From NCBI GenBank assembly GCA_039621445.1, contig CP154957.1, positions 36,606,670 to 36,670,669 of the forward strand: DNA of 64,000 nt, written 5' to 3'. The translations under genes were made by a program, and so were the position numbers. Within the stretch, counting starts at the first letter, position 1. Each line of letters opens with the position of its first letter. This DNA comes from Euglena gracilis (taxonomy: Eukaryota; Euglenida; Euglenophyceae; Euglenales). This document shows, piece after piece, positions 43,281 through 53,560 of the stretch. The notes beneath the pieces were generated by a model. It saw nothing but the letters and a program-made list of their open reading frames with translations. It was not told the origin of the DNA and ran no database searches.

Positions 43281-44080
43281 TAGGTTCGGGGATGAACCTG
43301 GGCTGGGGGTTTTTTAATCTTGGACCCCGGGGGGGGGGGAGGAGGGTGGGTGGGCCAACCCCTGGGGGGATAGAGTTTTCGGCACCTTGGGCACCAAAAA
43401 TTTTTGAAAAAGCTGCCATTTAAAACATTTTTTAGCATTTTTCGCATTTTTTGGCCATTTTCGGGGAAACGAGAGTGGGTCCCCCGGGACCCCCCCCCCC
43501 TGGGGGGCGGGGCCCCCTGGTCTTTAAAAGAACTTTTGACCTGGACCCCCCCCTGAACCAACGCTCAGTGAAAACCGGGATGGATATCGCAGGCCTGCTA
43601 TTGCAGGAAATTCGGTGTCCCTTTGCCTGTTTCCCCCAACATTTTTGAAGGTTTCAAGGTCATTGCAATGCCCAAAAATTAAGGCTGATTTTTTTAGATG
43701 CCTTTGGGTTGAAGGAATGTCAATAAATGCCACAGCGGTGGGGTTCCCTGCCACGCTTTACGGATTGAGCCGGGGCCCAGGTCCATTATGTGGCTGGGGT
43801 GTCTGAAGTTCAATCTGCTTTTTGATGGAAAACTGCTCAATTTCTTTATGATCCTCGATCAATTTTTGTGGGCATCAAAAATTTCCAGACACCAAAATTT
43901 TTTTTTGCGGTTCACCTGTGGACACCAAGGAAAAATTGTGGTTCATTTGATCTTGAATCCAATCAGTGGGTTCTAAGGTGAGCATTTTCAACAAAAAAAA
44001 ACGTGCCACCTCCTTCCTTCATTGGAAAGGGGGCATTTTCTTTGATCATTTGGCCCTGATTACAGCTAAACAACATTATT
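43281..44080. other. Intergenic, no gene seen
   Basis: 43290-43560 is a GC-rich module with long G and C runs related to 40430-40990. 43570-43980 is ordinary sequence. No frame with recognisable protein content. Confidence 0.4.
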
Positions 44081-44900
44081 TTGGCGCACAGTGGCCAAAA
44101 CCGTGGCCCTTGGTGGCCAGTGATTTGGCCTAGAATTGCCAAAACCCAGGCACCATGTGCCGCTATTCTGTCCCGTGGTGGCCAAAACTTTGGCACCAAG
44201 TGGCCAAAACCATGGTGCCGGGATTCATGATGGTTTATCGAAAAGAATTATTTGTTGTACCTCCCCCCCCTTGTCGTACGACCACCCCACTATAATAACC
44301 ACCCCCCCGGTCGCAGGTTGCAGGTTAGGGGGGTATAACAACCCCCCCCGGTCGCAGGTTGTAGGTCAGGATCAAAAAAAAGAGGCTGGTTTTTTGAGGT
44401 TGCATGGAGATGCATCCATGTATGCTGCCTTTTTCCAGGCATTTTCCATGTCCCCACCGGCGTTCATGTTTTGTACACTTGTAGCGCTTTCACGCTGCTT
44501 GCTTTGATGTGCGCCGCACCCAAGACGGCAGTTCGGGTCCCCGTTGGTATCGTCAATACTGAGAACAACGACCACCCCCACAAGAACGACCACCCCCACA
44601 AGAACGACCACCCCCCCGGTCGCAGGTTAGGGGGGTCTAACGGGGGTTAACGCAGGTTAGGGGGGTCCACCCCCCCCCGTCGCAGGTTGCAGGTACCCGG
44701 TCGTACGACAAGGGGGGGGGGAGGTAGGAGTGGCCAAAATACTGGCCCGTTGTTGCAGAAACTTGGCACCATTTTGGTGCCAACATTTTGGCAACTCTGA
44801 GCCAAATACCTGGCGCGAGGGGCCAACGTTCTGGGAACTCCAGGCCAAATAGCTGGCACGAGGGGCCAAAGTTTCCGGGTTTAGTTGTAAAACAATGCTT
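44081..44900. repeat. GGCCAAAAC-type and GGTCGCAGGTT-type degenerate repeats
   Basis: 44085-44225 and 44730-44880 are built of variants of TGGCCAAAACCxTGGC and GGGCCAAAxTxCTGG. 44255-44375 and 44555-44705 share CGACCACCCCCACAAGAA and GGTCGCAGGTTAGGGGGG blocks. They are too irregular for a simple tandem array and look like nested duplications. Confidence 0.45.
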
Positions 44901-45834
44901 CGGCCTATCCAGTAAATCCCAAATTTAAGCAACCCCTTGGGCAAATTGGCTGAAACCCAAACTTCAGCAACGGGTTGCTCAAAATTTGGGGAGGGGGGCC
45001 TCAAAACCAAAGGGCTTCACATCTATCCCTGCCCCAGGGGGGGTTGGTAAAAAAAGCCAAAAAATATTTGCAAAAAAAATTGACCTTCTTTCCGGTTTGT
45101 GGTCAAATTTCCTTCGGATTCCAGAGTGGCGACCCCCGTGGGGGACAACCCCGTGAGTGATTGGGCTTTTCAGAGTGACTGACTTGTTTTTGGCCTGGAC
45201 CCCCAGGGCAGGCCAAAAACAAGATCCCAAAATCAATTCCCAAAACTGACCATATGTCACTCCTCCATTTCATTGTGTGTAAAATTTGACCATGAACGTT
45301 TGACTCCTCCAAAAGGGAAGGTTTCCGGGGGATGCCAGAAAAAAATGATGTGATAATTTGGGTGGTTTCCCATCATTTTTCATCATCATTGCAACCAGAA
45401 AAAAAGTTTCCTGACACACCGTAACTCACGGCGCAAGGAAACTTCTTTCACCAGTTACACCACAGCCAACAGCCATATTTTTGGCAGACTGTGAGTCTGC
45501 ATTTTAGAGTCCTCTGGACTACGTTGGAAAGCCTTGAGGGCTGGGAGGCGGGGGACCGACCCAGACATTCATTTACACCTAACGACGCTGTTTTTTGCAC
45601 TTCACAGCATATGTTTTTGCATCTCCGGTCATTTTTTCCACTTTATCTCAAAAAAACTTTGCACATGCCACCAATTTGTTTGCGATTTATCTCAAAAATG
45701 GTTGCACCTCATCCCAAAAATATTTGCTTCTGTTCCGAAAAAATTGGCACTTGGATCGGGTGTTTTGCACAGTTGCCCTTTGAAACTTCAACTGGAGCAT
45801 CTTTTTCCATTGTGCAGTGCAAAAATAAAATAAC
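44901..45834. other. Intergenic, no gene seen
   Basis: Mixed-composition sequence with a 134-codon frame (45491-45892) that has no recognisable protein features and overlaps a repeat. Words such as AAAAATATTTGC echo 42270-42380. Confidence 0.35.
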
Positions 45835-46351
45835 TTCAGAAAAAGCATTCGGCAAATTTGGCCCGATTCAGTTGTCCTCGCTGGTCGTCTGAAAGAAAAG
45901 CTTTCGGGTGAGGGGTGACTGTTAAAACCTATTTTCTGGGCTCGACGCCTGTATTGCAACTCTATTGGCATCATCGGATTTCAGACTGAGATTGTTTCTG
46001 TCGAAATGGAAGAAAAAAGCATTCAGAAAAATGAGACAAAAGGTTGGTCGACATTAACGGATTTCAGGCTGAAATCGACAATGTCCCAAAACGGAACAAA
46101 AAAGCATTCAGAAAAAGGAAACAAAAGGTTGGTCGATTTCCAAGACATCGGAATCCGTTTAGGTCAGTCGATTCCATTCAGGCCTGTTTATGTCAGTCGA
46201 TTTCCATTCAGGCGCCCGTTTATGTCAGTCGATTTCCATTCAGGCGCCCGTTAATGGTCCAAAAACCACTTTTTGGGCCATATTTCCGTCCGGGCAGTTC
46301 GGTCGAATGAATTTCAAGACAGGCGTCGGGCCCAGACAACATAGGTTTTAG
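45835..46351. repeat. MITE-like repeat family M, copy 2
   Basis: Inverted termini: TTAAAACCTATTTTCTGGG with CGACGCCTGT at 45922-45953, and ACAGGCGTCGGGCCCAGA with AGGTTTTA at 46319-46350. Between them are the 32-bp-type units in complement. Flanking sequence out to 45835 is shared with the far end of copy 5 (to about 52830), so the full repeat is longer than the inverted core. Confidence 0.7.
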
Positions 46352-46455
46352 AAAAATCGACCGACACTAACAGATTCAGCAGCGGCGCCGGGCGCGAGCG
46401 AGCGAAGCAAGCCGCCCGGCGCCCCTGCTGAATCGTTGGTGTCGGTCGATTTTTG
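46352..46455. repeat. 104-nt foldback attached to family M
   Basis: Near-perfect hairpin: AAAAATCGACCGACACTAAC, a GATTCAGCAG block and GCGCCGGGCG pair with their complements around a short CGAGCGAGCGAAGC centre. The same hairpin is at 49938-50041 and 52267-52370, each beside a family M terminus. Confidence 0.8.
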
Positions 46456-47220
46456 TATAGAAACTCTTTTCTCCTCAAGTTTTGATTTTTGTCACAGGGT
46501 TGTTTCTATGTTTTTAAAAAGTTTTTTAAACTTCCCATCTTCCAAAAACGCCCAGTGACAGTCTGGCAAATGGGTCGAAAATCAAATGAAAAAAAGTCGA
46601 AAGATATTCAAGTTTGGGTTGATATCATTTTTTCCCTCTAGCATCCTTGCCATCAAGACTTCATTTTTTCTTGGTCAGAAAAAAATTTGCCTGAATGATT
46701 TTTTAAAGTTTTTTTTTTAAAAAAATCGTGCATATTCTGACGTATTATCTGCGTTTTTCCCTTTTGAAAATTCAATCCCTACCCAAAAATTAAAGTCACT
46801 GAATTTACGGAGCCCATAAATGCAGTGGTGTTGGGTTGTTCACTGGGCACAGGGCTTTAATGGCTCTGGGGGAAGGCATGGTGAGAAAGAGAGATTTGCT
46901 TTCAAAAATGTCAGCGTGCGGCGCACTGGGCAGACCTGGAATCGGCCCAGTGGTGACCTTCACAGATCCTGGGTTCACACGCTGGGCGCCCATTCCACCG
47001 AGCCCTTTCTTTTTCACTCCCGTCGCGGGTCGTCGGCCAAGGCTTCCTGAAGACGCCAAAAGGATATGAAATGTTGGTAATGTGTTGGCAAAAAGTGCTG
47101 AATGAGATAACAAATCAGGTTACAGCGTTTGCACATAATCCCAAGACCCACCCAGCCAGACCCACCCACCCCAGACCCAGCCCGGCACGTGTCGGGGTGT
47201 CTGAGGGCGTTTCCCAAAAA
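46456..47220. other. Intergenic, no gene seen
   Basis: 46456-46800 is A/T-rich; 46800-47115 is ordinary sequence with short frames lacking protein features; from 47140 it becomes C-rich. Confidence 0.35.
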
Positions 47221-47943
47221 TTTTCGGCGCTTCGCGCCAAAATCCATACCCGGGCCTCCAGACCCCCCCCCCGGGGGGGGGGGGGCTCCGTGCGGATTTC
47301 CGGTGGTCGCCGTCGTGGTGGTCGGGCCGACCTGTGGTGGTCGGGCCAACCACCATTTTTTTTGCACTACCCCCCCCCTTCTGGAGATTTAAGCCCCCCC
47401 CCGTTCGGGGAAAACAGAACTGAGTCGCTTTTGAAGTCACTTGGTCACCCTCCGCACCCCCCTCAAATAACAAAGGAGCCCAGTCACCGGGGGGGGGGTC
47501 CTGCGCAGGGTTCGATATAAGGAGAGGAGGGGGGGGGGTCCGCGCCCCCCCCCTTCTGGGCCGGGGGGGGGGTGGGGGGGGGGGCCACCCCCCCCACCTA
47601 AACAGTGGCGCGGTCAGGGTGACCGGAAATTTTTGACCCCCCAAAACGACCAAAAGTGCCATTTTGGGCACTTTTTGGGCAATTGACCCTTTTTGGGGGG
47701 GTTACCCGGGTAACCCCCCCCAGGGTCGGTCCGGACCCCCCTTGCAGGTGGGGGGGGGGGGGGCCGGAGCGCCCCCTGCGGGCCAGGAGGGGGGGGGGTG
47801 GGGGGGGACACCCCCCCCACCTAAACCATGTACGCCCTCCTTATATCGAACCCTGGTCCCGCGGGACCCCCCCTGTCGTGGTCCGAACTTAACCAGACAA
47901 GGGGGGGGGGGTTCTCGGGACCCGAACTTGACTGCCTAGCCCC
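47221..47943. repeat. GC-rich module with long G/C runs
   Basis: Contains GGTCGGGCCGACC words (47300-47355), a TTCGGCGC...GCGCCAAAA palindrome (47222-47242), and many G or C runs of 8-13 bases. 47285-47400 is an inverted counterpart of 48920-49030 (shared CTGGAGATTTAAGCCCCCCC and GGTGGTCGCCGTCGTGGT). Confidence 0.55.
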
Positions 47944-48065
47944 CAAAATCCCTATACCAAAACCCTATACCTAACCCTAACCCTAACCGTATACCTAACC
48001 CTAACCCTATACCTAACCCTAATCCGAACCCTAACCCTAACCCTGACCCTAACCCTACTCCTTCA
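47944..48065. repeat. Telomere-like CCCTAA array
   Basis: About 18 CCCTAA units mixed with CCCTATAC and CCCTGA variants, ending CTACTCCTTCA at 48055-48065. The variant units show this is not a functional telomere end. Confidence 0.85.
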
Positions 48066-48310
48066 TTGACCGGCTCAGAAAAATTTCAATTTTGAGGACT
48101 ACAGCCGGCTGTTCAGAAACGTGATAAATTGGGCCCTACAAGGTACCAGCTACCCCAAAGAGCCGCCCAACTAGGGTTAATACACATGGGGGGACCCTCG
48201 CTCGGCGCCTTGGTACCTTGTAGAGACCAATCTAACAACGTTGAGCGGGAAATGTTCTGCTGTTTGGATAAGAATCGTAACCCTAACCCTACTCCTTCAA
48301 ATAACCTCAT
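48066..48310. repeat. Foldback family F, copy 1
   Basis: Shares with 57718-57985 (in complement) the words AGCCGGCTGTTCAGAAACGT, AAGAGCCGCCCAACTAGGGT, CATGGGGGGACCC and GAAATGTTCTGCTGTTTGG, and ends CCCTAACCCTACTCCTTCA at 48282-48300. One arm of the long hairpin is shortened here. Confidence 0.7.
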
Positions 48311-48900
48311 AAATTCTTTTTGGACACAGGAAAACGCCATCAGCAAATTCTTTTGCAGGGCGCCTTCGGCGCCCTAGGTCGACTGGCAGGGAGAAGCAGT
48401 AAAGAAAAATCCCCTTGGGTTGGGGGTCGGTGGGCCCTTGATGGGGGTCCGAGGGGTGAAAAACCAATGATGAAACAGGGATTACATGAAAATCCTTCAG
48501 ACATGCAAGCATTTTGCATCACAAGAGGCAGGAAAGTCCTCCCTCCACCCCCATCTGAACCTCAAATAACAAAATCCCTTCTGAGTTGGCAACATACTCG
48601 GGGGCTAAATTGTTTATGTGGCTCACTTTGGCATAGGCGGGGGGGGCTCCGCCCCCCCCCCCCCCCCACACCCCCCCCTCAAATAACAAAATCCCCCCTA
48701 TGTTGGCAACATACTTGAGTGCTAAGTCCTTTTTGCGCAAAATTTTGCCATTATATTGAAAATCCGATGGGGAGAGGTGTTCTTTTGCCAAAAGTGGCCC
48801 AAAATGGGCATTTCCCCCCCCAAGTTTTTGCATATTCACCCCCGATTGGGGGGTTCTGGAGCCATTTAAGTGGGTTTTGACTGGTGTTGGGGTGATTTGG
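48311..48900. other. Intergenic with GC palindrome and poly-C
   Basis: Perfect AGGGCGCC hairpin with TTC loop at 48357-48375, poly-G/C tracts at 48640-48680, and two copies of a CAAATAACAAAATCCC...TTGGCAACATACT block (about 48562-48605 and 48681-48725). No gene is supported. Confidence 0.45.
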
Positions 48901-49035
48901 ACAAAAAAAATTTTCAGGGGGGGGGGCTTAAATCTCCAGAAAGGGGGGGGGTAGTGCAAAAAAATGGTGGTCGGGCCGACCATGGTCGGCCCGACCACCA
49001 CGACGGCGACCACCGGAAATCCGCTCGGGGCCCCC
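48901..49035. repeat. GGTCGG palindrome module
   Basis: 48966-48999 is a perfect 34-nt palindrome (GGTGGTCGGGCCGACC and its complement). It lies in an inverted copy of 47285-47400; related modules are at 55846-56070 and 58430-58560. Confidence 0.75.
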
Positions 49036-49867
49036 GGGGGGGGGGGGGGCGTGGCTGGACCCACCCACCCACTTCCCCCCTGAAGAAGAAGCCCGGCCCC
49101 AGCCAACCCCTGGGGGGTCACACAGGTGTTAAGTGAATCTATGGTCTAGCATCAGACCATCTGCAGATTCCTCAACGCTTCTGCTTGCTCGGAAACCAAG
49201 GGGGAAGGGGGGGGTTATCATCAGAACCTCAGGCTTTCTCATGCCCGTTGCCAGACCAATTGGATTGGGGGGATGAACGAGCAGACAACCATTTCCAAAA
49301 TTTGGGCCAAAAGTGGGGGTTATAAAAAAGGGAAAACGAGCAAATACGTGCAACATTGCTCAAAAAAAATACAAATCCAAAATCCAAAATCCAACACTGA
49401 AAACCCAATGGATTCCTGTAAGATCCGATGATGCGACTCCCTCCGTGCACTGTTAATGCTTGCAGACCTTGTATTGCTGCAGCTGAAGCAGGCTTGGAGG
49501 TCGTCTTTGCCTTTGGTTCATCCCCTGAACTGAAGGTTGAGCTCAGGCTTTTTTGGATTGAATTCAGTTCAGTGCAACTTGTCTATTTTGAACGTCACCT
49601 CACCGGCCGTTTCATCCATGGGGGCACTTTCCCTGGGCCCACCCCACCAAAAACACTAGAACCAGTGTCCAGGATTTGGGCTTCATGCCGCTGGTTCTGT
49701 CCGGAATTTGGCGGACGGTTCAATTTTTGAACCCCAGATTGGCAATTTTCGGCAAATTTGGACAAAAACGGCATCTTTGATGATGGCCGGTCTCAAAAAG
49801 TTGCCCCAAAATAAGTTTTTTTTTGGGGTGGTTTGCAGCCAAAAAAATCGGGTACTTGTTCGCTACT
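49036..49867. other. Intergenic, possible weak coding at 49430-49730
   Basis: A 100-codon plus-strand frame (49428-49730) contains short CAG-flanked segments and several Cys residues, but no motif, acceptor-start layout or homolog is evident. The rest is ordinary sequence. Confidence 0.3.
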
Positions 49868-49936
49868 TGAAACTGTGTTTGGGCGAAGATTTAAGACTTT
49901 TAAAGTCTCGAAATCGGCCCAAACACGGTTTCTATA
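49868..49936. repeat. Foldback family H, copy 1
   Basis: 68-nt hairpin: GAAACTGTGTTTGGGC(C) pairs with GGCCCAAACACGGTTTC, with ACTTTTAAAGT at the centre. A second copy is at 57210-57276. Confidence 0.8.
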
Positions 49937-49937
49937 C

Positions 49938-50190
49938 AAAAATCGACCGACACTAACAGATTCAGCAGGGGCGCCGGGCGGCTCGCTTCGCTCGCTCGCG
50001 CCCGGCGCCCCTTCTGAATCCGTTAGTGTCGGTCGATTTTTCTAAAACCTATTTTGTCTGGGCCCGACGCCTGTCTTGAAATTCATTCGACCGAGCCGCT
50101 CGGACGGAAATATGGCCCAAAAAGTGATTTTTGGCCCATTAACGGGCGCCTGAATGGAAATCGACTGACATAAACAGCGCCCAGGGGTGC
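49938..50190. repeat. Family M foldback and terminus, copy 3
   Basis: 104-nt hairpin at 49938-50041, then the family terminus CTAAAACCTATTTTGTCTGG and CCCGACGCCTGTCTTG, and one GGCGCCTGAATGGAAATCGA unit, ending near 50180. Confidence 0.75.
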
Positions 50191-50918
50191 CACAAGGGGG
50201 GGTGGGGGGGGTCGCCCCCCCCCCCGAGATTTTGGGTGAAAATTTTTTTCAAATCTGGTTGGAACTCTTTATGGCTCCCAGAATTGTTTTTAAATTGAAA
50301 CCCCCAAAACTCTGTCAACTTTATTGCAAAGGTGTTTATTTCTGCCCATTTTCACACTTTTCTTTCAACGCAACCCGTTACCGTCTCGCTGCCCTTCGGG
50401 CAGCCACAATGGGTTTTTGTTCACAAACTACCCCCAAGAAGCAGTTTTTGCACTGAAACTTGTGTCCTAGGCACAGGTTTCACGCCGTATCAAACGAGAC
50501 AATTTTTCTTGGCCAATGATAATTCCTCCCCCCATTTTCAGCGCAAAATCAGACCCTGCATTTTGCAGATGTGCATTAGGTCCTACACTTTTCCCAATGT
50601 GGCCCAAGCTTGGCCACAGCGGTCGAAAATATACCCCACCCACTTGTGCAGTTCAGGACTTTTGGCCAAAAATGGGTAAAGTTGGCCTGATTTTTTAAAA
50701 AAGTTTCGACGCTTTGCGCCGAAAATTTTTCCCCCTGTCCAGTTCAGTTCGCCTTATTCTTCAAGGGGGGGGGACCCAGTGTTAAAAACCTTAAGTCCGT
50801 GACCCCCCCCCTCCAGACTCAGGACAAAGCCGGTGACCCTGTTCCCACCCGTATGTGTTTCATTTCGGCTTTTTGGCTTTTCTGCCATTTTTCTCACTTT
50901 TGGCTGGCAAAACGGCTT
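50191..50918. other. Intergenic with GC palindromes
   Basis: Perfect GCTGCCC hairpin with TTC loop at 50388-50404. No gene supported. Confidence 0.4.
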
Positions 50919-51010
50919 TTTCGCCGTTTTGCCCACGGCGAAACGGCTTTTTTGCCGTTTTGCCAATGGCGAAACGGCTTTTTCGCCGTTTTGCTGAAAA
51001 GCCGTTTTGA
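50919..51010. repeat. 31-bp tandem repeat of hairpins
   Basis: Three units of about 31 bp, each with AAAACGGC and GCCGTTTT arms around a T-rich or A-rich loop and a GCCxxxGGCG linker. Every unit can fold by itself or with its neighbour. Confidence 0.75.
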
Positions 51011-51079
51011 AACAAAAGGGCTTCTGATGGGTGGGAACACCCCTACGATGGACTCAGGGTTACAAAGCCGGTGAGGGGG

Positions 51080-51320
51080 GGTCATGGTCATGGTTTTGGG
51101 CAAAAAAAAATTCGAGTTTTTTCGAGTTTTTTGGCCCAGAACTGACCCAAAACGCAAGGGTTTCGGGCCCAAAACGGGGGCCGGGGGTCGAAAAACGCTC
51201 TTTTTCGGCTCGAAAACACTTTTTCCGGGTCCAGGAGGCCAAAAAAACATGGTTTTGGGCAAAAAAAAATTCGAGGGTTTTCGAGTTTTTTTTTGGCCCA
51301 GAACTGACCCAAAATGCAAG
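51080..51320. repeat. Duplicated 70-bp segment
   Basis: ATGGTTTTGGGCAAAAAAAA, TTCGAG-rich and GGCCCAGAACTGACCCAAAA blocks occur at 51091-51158 and again at 51249-51317, as direct repeats 158 bp apart. Confidence 0.75.
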
Positions 51321-51664
51321 TATACCGGCATCATTTGTCATCTGTTGTGAGTCAATGTTTCATCAATGTTTAAGGAGTAAATTTTCATCGGTCAGATGGT
51401 CAAGTGGTATATGACCCAGCTATGAATGCTGCCTTTCCGGAGCATAGCACATGGTCGTATTTGTGTCATGGTTCGGCATGCCGTGCCGAGGGGGTCGGCC
51501 GACCGGGGGGGGGGTACCCATTTTGCCGTGCCGAGGGGGTCCGACCCCAAGGGGGGGGGGTACGCCGAACGTCCATTATCTTGCCGCCCTTCGGGCGGCA
51601 GAATGGTTGCAAGAAGTTGACTTTCCATGGAATGTTCGCCCCCCCCCGAGAAAAAATTGATCCG
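51321..51664. other. Intergenic with poly-G and palindrome
   Basis: Two GCCGTGCCGAGGGGGTC words, poly-G runs and a perfect TGCCGCCC hairpin with TTC loop at 51582-51600. Confidence 0.4.
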
Positions 51665-51990
51665 GCACCTATGACAGCGCCTGAATGGAAATCGACTGAC
51701 ATAAACGGGCGCCTGAATGGAAATCGACCGGGCGCCTGAATGGAAATCGACTGACCTAAACGGATTCCGATGTCTTGGAAATCTTTTTGTTCCATTTTGG
51801 GTATTTTTTTGGCAATATCTAGATTCCCCCAAAGATTCAATGAAACTGAAATTCCTGAGTTTATTTATTTAAGACTGAAGTTAGATGATCGGGATCGTGT
51901 CCGTCTTTTTCTATACAGAATTTCGTTTATATCAGTAGAATTTCAGCACAGACGTCAGGCCCAGAAAACAGGTTTAATAGTTCCCACATC
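51665..51990. repeat. MITE-like repeat family M, copy 4
   Basis: Starts with about three GCGCCTGAATGGAAATCGAC units (51676-51765), then a GGATTCCGATGTCTTGGAAAT block as in copy 5, and ends at a diverged terminus (GACGTCAGGCCCAG and AACAGGTTTAA at about 51951-51980). Confidence 0.65.
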
Positions 51991-52266
51991 ACCCCTCAAT
52001 TGAAACCTTCTCTTATCAGACGGCCAGCGATGACAACTGTGTTTGGCCAAATTGTACAGAATGCTTATTCTGAACTTCCAGAAAATGAAACGGGACATCC
52101 TGAGCTCAGCCAGTTGTGATCATCAGACCGCAAAATTTGTTTTTTTTTCTGGTCCAAAACGCTTCCAGAACCCAACAGGACCAAAAATGTCGAAAGAAAG
52201 TGGAAATTCAAAATGTCCAAAATTTCACCAAAACTTCCGAATCTGACCAGCAACAGATTTCTATAC
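51991..52266. other. Intergenic, repeat-derived
   Basis: Sequence around 52130-52258 resembles 42790-42930 and 53110-53240 (AGGACCAAAAATGTCGAAA then TCTGACCAGCAACAGATTT), so it is another dispersed repeat. No gene. Confidence 0.45.
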
Positions 52267-52830
52267 AAAAATCGACCGACACTAACACATTCAGCAGGGG
52301 CGCCGGGCGCGAGCGAGCGAAGCGAGCCGCCCAGCGCCGCTGCTGAATCTGTTAGTGTCGGTCGATTTTTCTAAAACCTATTTTGTCTGGGCCCGACGCC
52401 TGTCTTGAAATTCATTCGACCGAACCGCCTGGATGGAAATATGGCCCAAAAAGTGGTTTTTGGCCCATTAATGGGCGCCTGAATGGAAACCGTTAGACAT
52501 AAACGGGCGCCTGAATGGAAATCGACTGACATAAACGGATTCCGATGTCATGGAAATCGACCAACCGTTTGTGTCCTTTTTCTGAATGCTTTTTTGTTCC
52601 GTTTTGGGACATTGTCAATTTCAGCCTGAAATCCGTTAATGTCGACCAACCTTTTTTCTCATTTTTCTGAATGCTTTTTTTCTTCCATTTTGACAGAATA
52701 GAATAATAACAATAGAAATTCCAATACAGGCGTCGAGCCCAGAAAACAGGTTTTAACAGTTGCCACCCCTCACCCGAAAGCTTTTCTTTCAGACGACCAG
52801 CGATGACAACTGAATCGGGCCAAAAAAATG
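52267..52830. repeat. Family M foldback plus full-length copy 5
   Basis: Hairpin 52267-52370, left terminus TAAAACCTATTTTGTCTGGG at 52371-52390, 32-bp-type units at about 52470-52540, right terminus GGCGTCGAGCCCAGAAAACA at about 52729-52750, then the outer flank shared with copy 2 to about 52830. This is the most complete copy. Confidence 0.75.
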
Positions 52831-53234
52831 ATAATCTTAAGTTCCGTCCTTCCGTCCGTTCCATCCAAAATTCAGCCAGCTGTGATCACCTGACCCCCTT
52901 CCCCCTCCCACCCCCTCCAAAAAAAAATTCATCCAAATATGAAGGAAAATGACTCGAAACCCACCCAAATGCCTTCCAAAACCCCCAACCCGACCACCAA
53001 TGGTCAGTAGCCATGGTCGCCAGCGACTAGTCACTAGCGACCATGGTCGCTAGGGACCAGTCGCTAGCGACCACCAAAAAATATATCACCAATTTCCCGC
53101 AATGAGCCGCAAAAATTGTTTTTTGTCTGGTCCATAACGCCTCCAGAACCCCACAGGACCAAAAATGTCGAAAAAAAAGGGAAATCCAAAATGTCCAAAA
53201 GTCACTAAAAATTCCCAATCTGACCAGCAACAGA
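52831..53234. repeat. Second copy of the GTCGC repeat and its flanks
   Basis: Parallel to 42420-42935: TTCCGTCCTTCCGTCCGTTC, then ATTCAGCCAGCTGTGATCAC, a poly-C stretch, GACTCGAAAC, the GTCGC(T/C)xGCGACCA words at 52995-53080 and the ACCAAAAATGTCG block. The similarity covers about 400 bp. Confidence 0.65.
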
Positions 53235-53371
53235 TTTCAATGGAATGGAAATCGACCGGCATAAACGGGCGCCGGAATGGAAATCGATCGACATAAACAA
53301 TTTCAGCCTGAAATCCGTTAATGTCAGTAGAATTTCAAGACAGGAGTCGGGCCCAGAAAATAGGTTTTAAA
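53235..53371. repeat. MITE-like repeat family M, copy 6 (partial)
   Basis: Two GGAAATCGA(C/T)(C/G)GxCATAAAC units, then AATTTCAAGACAGGAGTCGG and GCCCAGAAAATAGGTTTTAA terminus. Confidence 0.65.
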
Positions 53372-53495
53372 CCAAGAACAGTGTTTTGGACCAAGGTTTT
53401 AGGGGGGCCTGGGGCGACTACGGCGCCTTTGGCGCCAGCGGTCCCCACCCCCACGCTCCCCCTAACACTTGGCCCAAACACAGTTCTTGTCACAA
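53372..53495. repeat. Foldback family G, copy 1
   Basis: AAGAACAGTGTTTTGGACCA with AGGTTTTAGGGGGGCC pairs with the complement ending TTGGCCCAAACACAGTTCTT, centred on a GGCGCCTTTGGCGCC palindrome. Other copies are at 57105-57210 and, with the far arm degraded, 58995-59100. Confidence 0.7.
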
Positions 53496-53499
53496 ACCC

Positions 53500-53560
53500 G
53501 ACCGCCGCCTAACCCAATCCCTAACCCTAACCCTAACCCTGCCCTCTCCTTAACCCTGTT
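53500..53560. repeat. Short telomere-like array
   Basis: Four or five CCCTAA units with CCCAAT and CCCTGC variants. Confidence 0.75.

Noticed and set aside
45491-45892. 133-codon ORF
   Set aside because: Overlaps the outer flank of repeat family M and contains degenerate repeats; no protein features.
47944-48065. True chromosome end
   Set aside because: Units are degenerate, the array is only about 120 bp and unique sequence lies on both sides.
49428-49730. Small Cys-bearing protein gene
   Set aside because: No acceptor directly before a start, no recognisable motif, and the frame ends in repeat-like sequence.
50919-51010. CRISPR-like array
   Set aside because: Only three units without unique spacers of constant length; eukaryotic context.
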